From NCBI GenBank assembly GCA_023393235.1, contig JAEWMH010000203.1, positions 1 through 64,000 of the forward strand: DNA of 64,000 nt. Direction: 5' to 3'. The notes under the pieces were generated by a model. It was given only the letters and a program-made list of their open reading frames with translations. It ran no database searches and had not been told where the DNA came from. Below, in pieces: positions 58,751-64,000 of the stretch (position 1 is the stretch's first letter; every line of letters begins with the position of its first letter). This DNA comes from Bacillota bacterium (lineage in GTDB: Bacteria; Bacillota; Bacilli; Paenibacillales; NBRC-103111). A program made the translations under genes and the position numbers.

Positions 58751-59911
58751 TTAGCCTACCTGTGCCACAATCTTCTGCGCGCCGTCGGCCATGGAATCCG
58801 CGGCAATGATATTCAACCCGGATTCCCTGAGAAGCCGCTTGCCCTGCTCCACGTTGGTACCCTCCAGCCGGACAACCAGGGGTCGGTCCAGACCCACCTG
58901 CTTCGCAGCCTCGATGACGCCTCCCGCAATCACGTCACAGCGCATGATCCCGCCGAATATATTAACGAAAATCCCCTTGACCTTCTCATCCTTCAGAATG
59001 ATCTTGAAGGCCTCCGTCACCTTCTCCGCCGTAGCGCCCCCGCCCACATCAAGGAAATTCGCCGGCTCCCCGCCGTAATATTTAATGATATCCATTGTTG
59101 CCATAGCCAGACCCGCCCCATTGACCATACAGCCGATATTGCCGTCCAGCGCAATGTAGGAAAGATCGAATTTGGAGGCTTCGATCTCCTTCTCGTCCTC
59201 TTCGTCCAAATCCCGCAGCGCCTGGATATCCGGGTGCCGGTACAACGCATTGGAATCGAAGTTCAGTTTGGCGTCCAGCGCCATGACCTGGCCATCCCCG
59301 GTGACCACCAGGGGATTAATCTCTGCAATGGAACAATCCTTATCGATGAAGGCATGATAAAGCGCTGTCATAAATCCGACAGCCTTTGACACCAGCTTAT
59401 CCGGAATGCGGATCGCATATGCCAGCTTCCGGGCTTGGAAGGCCTGAAGCCCAACAGCCGGGTCAATGACCTCCTTGAAAATCTTCTCTGGGGAACGGGC
59501 TGCTACCTCTTCAATTTCGGTGCCCCCTTCCTCTGAAGCCATCATCACCACCCGGCCTGTTGCCCGGTCCACCACCACGCCGATGTAATATTCCTTCTTG
59601 ATGTCACAGCCCTGTTCAATCAGAAGCCGTTTGACCACCTTGCCCTCGGGACCGGTCTGGTGGGTCACCAGCACCTTGCCGAGAATCTGCTCGGCAAAGC
59701 CGCGGACCTCCTCCGGATTCCGGGCCACCTTCACGCCCCCCGCTTTTCCGCGGCCTCCGGCATGAATCTGCGCCTTCACCACAACAACGGTCGTTCCCAA
59801 AGCCTTAGCTGCTTCCACTGCCTCTTCCGCTGAAAACGCAACGATGCCATCGGGAACCGCGACTCCGTACTGCTTCAAAACAGCCTTGCCCTGATACTCG
59901 TGGATATTCAT
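58751..59911 (-). CDS. sucC: Succinyl-CoA synthetase beta subunit (ADP-forming type)
   Basis: SucC carries the ATP-grasp nucleotide site of succinyl-CoA synthetase. The 386-residue protein starts MNIHEYQGKAVLKQYGVAVP, contains VVKAQIHAGGRGKAGGVKVA, EINPLVVTGDGQVMALDAKL and IFVNIFGGIMRCDVIAGGVI, and ends in the RLEGTNVEQGKRLLRESGL segment. The ATG at 59909-59911 follows GGGAGG; an ATG at 59935 is upstream of that box. Its long leader suggests RNA-level control. Confidence 0.98.
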   Translation of the reverse strand: MNIHEYQGKAVLKQYGVAVPDGIVAFSAEEAVEAAKALGTTVVVVKAQIHAGGRGKAGGVKVARNPEEVRGFAEQILGKVLVTHQTGPEGKVVKRLLIEQGCDIKKEYYIGVVVDRATGRVVMMASEEGGTEIEEVAARSPEKIFKEVIDPAVGLQAFQARKLAYAIRIPDKLVSKAVGFMTALYHAFIDKDCSIAEINPLVVTGDGQVMALDAKLNFDSNALYRHPDIQALRDLDEEDEKEIEASKFDLSYIALDGNIGCMVNGAGLAMATMDIIKYYGGEPANFLDVGGGATAEKVTEAFKIILKDEKVKGIFVNIFGGIMRCDVIAGGVIEAAKQVGLDRPLVVRLEGTNVEQGKRLLRESGLNIIAADSMADGAQKIVAQVG

Positions 59912-60161
59912 GGCTTCGAGTCCTCCCTCATTCATTATGCAAAACCGCCCGTACCGGACGGAGCTGCCCTAAAGCTGCGGCTGAAAGTTACTCACGGATG
60001 CAGAACTGAATAACATTGGTCCATGCCGAAGGCCGGATCAAGTAATGGAAGCCTCGTAATGGGCAAAGCCCATTTGAGGGTCGTGCGTCTTGAATCCTTA
60101 TTCGCCTGCCTGGGTAAATAATCCTTCACACAATCGTCAATTATGACAATTTAGAAAATCT
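59912..60161 (-). other. Long structured 5' leader of sucC
   Basis: About 250 bases lie between the likely transcription start and sucC with no gene on either strand. The transcript can form CCGTCC-GGTAC-GGGCGG (59945-59961), CCTC...ATGGGC-TTT-GCCCAT...GAGG (about 60051-60079) and several smaller stems. No known riboswitch was recognised. Confidence 0.45.
60132..60151. promoter_or_regulatory. Palindromic operator candidate before sucC
   Basis: AATCGTCA-ATTA-TGACAATT is a 20-bp inverted repeat with one arm mismatch. It lies just downstream of the likely sucC transcription start, a position suited to repression. The binding protein is not known. Confidence 0.45.
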
Positions 60162-60167
60162 TTTCAT

Positions 60168-60196
60168 ATTGTATCACGTCCGAAGAAACTTTGCCT
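60168..60196 (-). promoter_or_regulatory. Candidate sucC promoter (extended -10)
   Basis: TACAAT (60168-60173) preceded by TGA gives an extended -10 on the minus strand. The -35 at 60191-60196 (AGGCAA) is poor. The terminator of the upstream gene at 60228-60262 means sucC needs a promoter in this interval. Confidence 0.4.
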
Positions 60197-60227
60197 TTAT
60201 TTTTAAATGGGAATCATTATTTTTAAG

Positions 60228-60262
60228 AAAAAAAACACCGGCTCCAGTGAGCACGGTGTTTT
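60228..60262 (-). terminator. Terminator after the zinc-ribbon gene
   Basis: ACACCG-T-GCTC-ACTG-GAGC-CGGTGT forms a stem of 10 pairs with one bulge, followed by eight T on the minus strand. It ends the 90-aa gene and isolates sucC. Confidence 0.92.
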
Positions 60263-60276
60263 GGCCTTTTCCTGCA

Positions 60277-60549
60277 TCATTGCAGCCCTTGTCCGGGATT
60301 GGTATTCTGCCGCGGCTCCCTTTCCGCCTGCTTGACAAAACGGAGCTCATTGCCCGTAAATCCGCACACCCGGCATTGAATATTCGGCTCCGGTTCCGCA
60401 ATCTGCAGCGGATCCTCCTGGACCGTTACGGAGCCTGTGATGGCATCCTTCATGAAGCTCTGGCTGTAAGTGGTCACTACGTTGAACTTCACCCGGTTGG
60501 AGCGGCAATTGGGACAAAAATAAGGTTTATCCTGCATTTGGCTATCTGT
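60277..60549 (-). CDS. Small zinc-ribbon hypothetical protein
   Basis: The 90-residue protein has two CxxC knuckles about 45 residues apart, FCPNCRSNRVKF near the start and CRVCGFTGNELRF later, which should bind one zinc ion. The region between resembles a two-strand insert, and the tail is Gln/Asn/Arg-rich and probably disordered. The ATG at 60547-60549 follows AGAGGTGAG; a GTG at 60561 overlaps that box. It is monocistronic with its own terminator. I do not recognise a specific family or role. Confidence 0.7.
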   Translation of the reverse strand, partial: TDSQMQDKPYFCPNCRSNRVKFNVVTTYSQSFMKDAITGSVTVQEDPLQIAEPEPNIQCRVCGFTGNELRFVKQAEREPRQNTNPGQGLQ

Positions 60550-60644
60550 CATTATACTCACCTCTATCCCCAGTATTCCCCAGGGGCAGGACTATCTATT
60601 CTTGAAGAGCGCTAACGGGAAAATAGGTTTTTGCGGGATGGCAA

Positions 60645-60688
60645 AACCATCACTCTTCCAGAATTTTAGAAGAATATAATATTCAGGA
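60645..60688 (+). promoter_or_regulatory. Possible promoter of the 125-aa gene
   Basis: A perfect TATAAT occurs within GAATATAATATTC just upstream of the ribosome binding site, but no sigma-A -35 is found at 16-18 bases. The same stretch, AATATAATA, differs at one base from the sporulation sigma-E/K -10 pattern CATAnnnTA, with CAC upstream as a weak -35. The class of promoter is therefore undecided. Confidence 0.3.
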
Positions 60689-60701
60689 AGGAGGTGATCT
60701 T

Positions 60702-61079
60702 ATGGCATTTACAACAGGAATCATTACGAACACAAGAGATTTCGGAACAGCGGCGACTAATATTGTAGTCAGCATTCACAATACAGACCCGGTCAACAGC
60801 TCAGTTGTGACCGTGCAGGTGATTGCTTCTGTAAACTCCACAACCTTTTATATCGCGTATGTCACGGGGATAGTGGTTCCGGCCTTGGGCTTTGCCGTAC
60901 GGGAGTTCTTTATTGCCGGCAATGTGGCTTATGAGGTTCAAATGGATGTCAACGCGCCTACTCCTTCGAATGTCGTGGTTTCGAGCTACGGCATCGACCA
61001 ATTCGGCAATCTCGTAACCGACCAACGGGTGCTGCAATCGGAACTGACTCCTATTAACGCCTTGTCTGTTGTTCCTTAA
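60702..61079 (+). CDS. Beta-rich hypothetical protein at the start of the glycosyltransferase locus
   Basis: The 125-residue protein has alternating hydrophobic residues typical of a beta-sandwich (IVVSIHNTDPVNSSVVTVQV, IAGNVAYEVQMDVNAP), few charges, no Cys and no clear signal peptide or membrane helix. Thr/Asn/Val dominate, as in spore-surface or structural proteins. A perfect AGGAGGTG before the ATG predicts high expression. It is followed by a hairpin and then the glycosyltransferase genes on the same strand. I do not recognise the family; a surface or spore-coat structural role is a guess from composition and context. Confidence 0.75.
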   Translation: MAFTTGIITNTRDFGTAATNIVVSIHNTDPVNSSVVTVQVIASVNSTTFYIAYVTGIVVPALGFAVREFFIAGNVAYEVQMDVNAPTPSNVVVSSYGIDQFGNLVTDQRVLQSELTPINALSVVP

Positions 61080-61113
61080 CAGCCTTAACAGCCTGAACCG
61101 TCTGTATCTTGCA

Positions 61114-61148
61114 GGCCGTACCCTTCAAGGGGCGGCCTCTTCCCTTTG
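61114..61148 (+). terminator. Weak terminator-like hairpin after the 125-aa gene
   Basis: GGCCG-TA-CCCTT-CA-AGGGG-CGGCC is followed by TCTTCCCTTT on the plus strand. The tract is pyrimidine-rich rather than pure U, so termination may be partial. Confidence 0.5.
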
Positions 61149-61252
61149 CAAAATTCACAGGCCTAACTGTCCGTTTTAAGGCAAGTATACAGTTCAATCC
61201 ACCCTGTGTTCCATAAACTAGAGAATAACAGGAGTTGGAAAGGGTGAGAAGC

Positions 61253-62479
61253 GTGGTGGACACGGGGATAGTAATGCCTGTTTATTACCAGAAGCCTGAA
61301 CATTTGCAGAAGTCCATTCAAGCTGTTTTGGAGCAAAGCTATGCCGCATTCCGCTTTATCATCGTGATCGACGGAGCTCCGGAAATGCTTGAGCAGGTTC
61401 TTCATCATACAGCCAAAGATTCAAGGGTGGAGATCATCGCCAACCCGGAGAACCTGGGAGTAGCCGGTGCATTGAACACCGGCTTCGGCAGGCTCCTGAT
61501 TGATCCGGACATCCGTTATTTGACATGGGTATCCAGCGATAACGTGTACGATCCCGAATTTCTCGAAACGCTGAGAAGAGCTCTGCGGTTATCCCCCAAG
61601 GAAACCGGGCTGGTTTACAGCTCTTTCCGTTCCATCGATGACGACGGCAAGCAGTTAAAATCTGAGGTTGATTTGGCTTTGCTCCGTGAATTCCAATCCC
61701 AGCCCGTCGAAACCATCCTGGACTCCAGCCTGATCGGCGTTTCATTTATGTACAAAAAAGAATATGCCCTCCGGATCGGAGGCTACCGATATGCCCCGAT
61801 AGAGGATTATGATTTTTGGCTGCGTCTGACGGAGGTTTGCGGTGTTAAATACCTTCCGGTGGAGCTGATGGATTACCGGGTGGATTCGGCCTTCAGCGTT
61901 TCCAGCACCCTGCATTCCACAGAAAAACACCGCTTTTGGCGCCACATGTACCACCTTTCCCGCTTGGAGGCACGCCAGCGCCGGGGTATTCGGACAGAGA
62001 CAACCGTGCTTTTTTTGGCAGACGGCCAAGATGAAGATGCAGTCTCCCGTATAGAAGAGTTGTACGAACAGCTGTACAGCAATTACATCCTGTATGTCAT
62101 CGATTTGACGGCGAATTGCTCCATCAATACCAAATTAATGGAAATCCCCCATCCATCCGTTGTATTCAAATGGTTCCCCGAAAGCAGCGAATGGCAGACA
62201 TTATATTTTGCCGTCCAATTTATTGAAACCCCGTTTGTTTACTTGTACTGCAACGAACGGTTTAAGAACGAGGGAGAGTTGCATTATCTTGCCCTGGAGT
62301 TGCGGAAAACACCAGATTCCAGCTTTTCCGTATATCAATCCCCGGACCGTTCCGAGGTCCTCCATAGATACGAGCTGAATCAGGATCTCCCTCTGCATAA
62401 TGAACTGTTCCGCACAACGAAGCTGACGGAATGGGTGCTGCTCCACAGTACGCATATGCCTGGAGGACTGGGCCAATGA
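61253..62479 (+). CDS. Family 2 glycosyltransferase with a divergent second module
   Basis: The 408-residue protein has a GT2 (GT-A fold) domain in the first about 235 residues: IVMPVYYQKPEHLQKSIQAV, NPENLGVAGALNTGF, TWVSSDNVYDPEFLE at the metal-site position (SSDN rather than the usual DxDD), and the acceptor-side IEDYDFWLRL. The last about 150 residues repeat the pattern weakly (YILYVIDLTAN; WQTLYFAVQFIETPFVYLYC) and look like a degenerate second GT-A domain. No membrane helix is present. I prefer the GTG at 61253 (after AAAGGGTG) over a TTG at 61235 that abuts its box. Donor and acceptor sugars are unknown. Confidence 0.85.
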   Translation: MVDTGIVMPVYYQKPEHLQKSIQAVLEQSYAAFRFIIVIDGAPEMLEQVLHHTAKDSRVEIIANPENLGVAGALNTGFGRLLIDPDIRYLTWVSSDNVYDPEFLETLRRALRLSPKETGLVYSSFRSIDDDGKQLKSEVDLALLREFQSQPVETILDSSLIGVSFMYKKEYALRIGGYRYAPIEDYDFWLRLTEVCGVKYLPVELMDYRVDSAFSVSSTLHSTEKHRFWRHMYHLSRLEARQRRGIRTETTVLFLADGQDEDAVSRIEELYEQLYSNYILYVIDLTANCSINTKLMEIPHPSVVFKWFPESSEWQTLYFAVQFIETPFVYLYCNERFKNEGELHYLALELRKTPDSSFSVYQSPDRSEVLHRYELNQDLPLHNELFRTTKLTEWVLLHSTHMPGGLGQ

Positions 62480-63564
62480 AGCTGTTGTTCAGTTTTTATA
62501 TGCCCAGCGGCGGCATGGGGACCTTAAACCGGATTCGCCGGGACGCTTTTCATATGCTTGGCCATGATTGCCGGCTGTTATATACCACGCAGCATAAGGA
62601 ATCCGATAACACTTATCTTATAGAGCTGTTCGAGCGGGAAACTTTTGACCTTGTTACGGTAAGCTCCGACTATACCCTCTTGGAGAAAATAAGAAAATCC
62701 GGTTACACGGGACCTTTGATTTATGAGGTACAGGGCTACGGACCGCCGGATGAGGGTGAAAAAGTCATGGTTTCGGCCAAACGCTTCATTGAAACATATG
62801 CGGATGCCGTGCTTTATCCCCGTACCGGCCATTTATCCCGGCTGTTCCGGCAGCACATTCCATCTTTACCCCATTACAGCTTCGACAATCCGTTGGATTC
62901 CGTTACCATGCGCTACCGCAAATATCCGCCAAAACAGTTTCCGATTATCGGCTGGGTGGGAAGAATCGAGTACAACAAGAACTGGATGGAGCTTCTGGAG
63001 CTTGTCAGCCGGCTGGTTCCCGTATACCCGGAGCTGAGCGTTTGGATGTTCGGCGATGCCAAGTTGGATAACCAATGGGAACGCAGCCAATTCAATGCCC
63101 GGGTGAAGGCTCTGGGCTTGACCCGGCATATAATCCGGCATTCCAATGTTCCCAATGCTTTAATGGCCGATTATTATTCCATCATCGGAGATTCAGGGGG
63201 TTTTTTGTGCTCCACGTCCATTCTGGAAGGTTTCGGCTATGCCGTCTGTGAGGCAATGCTGTGCCGTTGCCCCGTATTGTCTTCCTCCTCAGACGGGGTG
63301 AACCGGATGATTATGCACAAAAAAACAGGCATGTTATACCCCAGCGGGGACACGGACATTGCCTATCAGATGGCCCGCACCCTGATGGAGGACCTTCCGC
63401 TCCGTCAGCGGATCCGCCGGGCAGGCATGCTCCATATCCGCAGCCGCTTCAGGCCGGAACGTTATGTGGAGAGCTTTGTAGGGATGGCTACGGAGCTTCA
63501 AAGAAAGCTTCTGGCCGGCACAGAACAAAAACCTGCAGGAGGTGATTCTGGTGCCAGCCTTTAA
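62476..63564 (+). CDS. Family 4 glycosyltransferase
   Basis: The 362-residue GT-B protein starts KLLFSFYMPSGGMGTLNRIR (the glycine-rich N-terminal loop with an acceptor site), and has the C-terminal donor domain with IIGWVGRIEYNKNWMELLEL and the GT4 EX7E motif EGFGYAVCEAM, followed by RCPVLSSSSDGVNRMI. This is a retaining glycosyltransferase family. The ATG overlaps the GT2 stop by four bases (ATGA), with GGAGG nine bases upstream, so the two enzymes are coupled and probably act in one pathway. Substrates cannot be inferred. Confidence 0.9.
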   Translation: MKLLFSFYMPSGGMGTLNRIRRDAFHMLGHDCRLLYTTQHKESDNTYLIELFERETFDLVTVSSDYTLLEKIRKSGYTGPLIYEVQGYGPPDEGEKVMVSAKRFIETYADAVLYPRTGHLSRLFRQHIPSLPHYSFDNPLDSVTMRYRKYPPKQFPIIGWVGRIEYNKNWMELLELVSRLVPVYPELSVWMFGDAKLDNQWERSQFNARVKALGLTRHIIRHSNVPNALMADYYSIIGDSGGFLCSTSILEGFGYAVCEAMLCRCPVLSSSSDGVNRMIMHKKTGMLYPSGDTDIAYQMARTLMEDLPLRQRIRRAGMLHIRSRFRPERYVESFVGMATELQRKLLAGTEQKPAGGDSGASL

Positions 63565-64000
63565 TTTTCAAGTCACGCCCAGCGGTCCACCCAAGTTCGA
63601 GCCCGGCCTGGCGGTTAATTTGCTCAGCCCGAATATTATGGTGGCTACTTCCGTATTTGTTCAGGGTACCACGCCAATGACCGGCGCTTATGTTTCTTTT
63701 GACGGAGGAGCCACCTGGTCCGTTACCGTTCTTCCCCTGCCTGCAGGTTTTGCCGGAGCGGAAGCCCAATATGTGGCCTATGGGTTTCCCACCAACTTTT
63801 TTATCAGCGCCCATGCATTCACAGCTGACGGGCTGAACGGAACTACTGTGGTGTACCGTTCCTTCGATAACGGCTTGAATTATGAACCGCCGGTTGTTGT
63901 TGCACCCGGTTTTGGCGTGTACACCAATAATGACGAAACCATAATTGAGATTGACAATGGCCAGGCAAGCCCTTATCAGGGAAATACCTATCTCGGATAC
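63551..64000 (+). CDS. BNR/sialidase-repeat-like protein, N-terminal part (cut by window edge)
   Basis: An open frame of 150 codons runs from a GTG (63551-63553), with CAGGAGGTG just upstream, to the right edge without a stop. It overlaps the GT4 gene by 14 bases. The sequence (VPAFNFQVTPSGPPKFEPGL at the start) contains an Asp-box-like YVSFDGGATWSVTV and a second similar YRSFDNGLNYEPP, as in BNR repeats of sialidase-like beta-propellers. No typical signal peptide is seen at the start. It is probably a surface or secreted beta-propeller protein linked to the two glycosyltransferases, but enzymatic activity cannot be claimed from this part. Confidence 0.7.
   Translation, partial: MPAFNFQVTPSGPPKFEPGLAVNLLSPNIMVATSVFVQGTTPMTGAYVSFDGGATWSVTVLPLPAGFAGAEAQYVAYGFPTNFFISAHAFTADGLNGTTVVYRSFDNGLNYEPPVVVAPGFGVYTNNDETIIEIDNGQASPYQGNTYLGY

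Overview
The window is a core-genome segment of a spore-former of the Paenibacillaceae type (Paenibacillus or a close relative), judged from gene content and order alone. Translation, lipid/isoprenoid and flagellar genes lie in the order known from Bacillus subtilis. Firmicute-specific proteins are present (PolC, CodY, FliY, CheC/CheD, ClpQ-type HslV, the short SwrB-like protein), combined with features common in Paenibacillus: a eukaryote/archaeon-like ProRS, a FapA-family protein in the fla/che operon, and GC-rich intergenic palindromes. Almost everything up to 60.6 kb is read from the minus strand, so the natural reading direction is from high to low coordinates.

Layout, following transcription. 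(i) 59.9-57.8 kb: sucC-sucD with a long structured leader, then dprA, topA and trmFO. (ii) 52.9-52.35 kb: a 595-bp gap holding palindromic repeats where B. subtilis has xerC/codV. (iii) 52.35-49.5 kb: hslV-hslU-codY, closed by a terminator. (iv) 49.3-17.96 kb: a 31-kb, 37-gene fla/che operon. It runs flgB-flgC-fliEFGHIJ-ylxF-fliK-flgD-TIGR02530 gene-flgE-flbD-fliLMY-cheY-fliOPQR-flhBAFG-cheBAWCD-membrane protein-sigD-fapA-109-aa protein-swrB-like-YceG-like, and ends at a strong terminator. (v) 17.9-9.1 kb: rpsB-tsf-pyrH-frr-uppS-cdsA-dxr-rseP-proS, with its own extended -10 promoter and internal hairpins. (vi) polC alone. (vii) A plus-strand DUF2798-type membrane gene divergent from a marR regulator with a shared palindrome. 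(viii) 3.25 kb to the left edge: rimP-nusA-ylxR(rnpM)-ylxQ-infB with promoter and leader hairpin; infB is cut by the window edge in its repeat-rich linker.

The right end (60.7-64.0 kb) switches to the plus strand and changes character. It holds a 125-aa beta-rich protein of unknown function, a two-module GT2 glycosyltransferase, a GT4 glycosyltransferase, and the start of a BNR-like (sialidase-type repeat) protein cut by the edge. The last three overlap and are probably cotranscribed. This looks like a surface-glycoconjugate locus and is the least understood part of the window.

No rRNA, tRNA, CRISPR array, transposase or prophage genes were recognised. The most unusual non-coding structures are the TAACGG...CCGTTA palindrome family at 8.9 and 52.5 kb and two 41-bp hairpin units at 52.37-52.45 kb whose stems differ by compensating changes.
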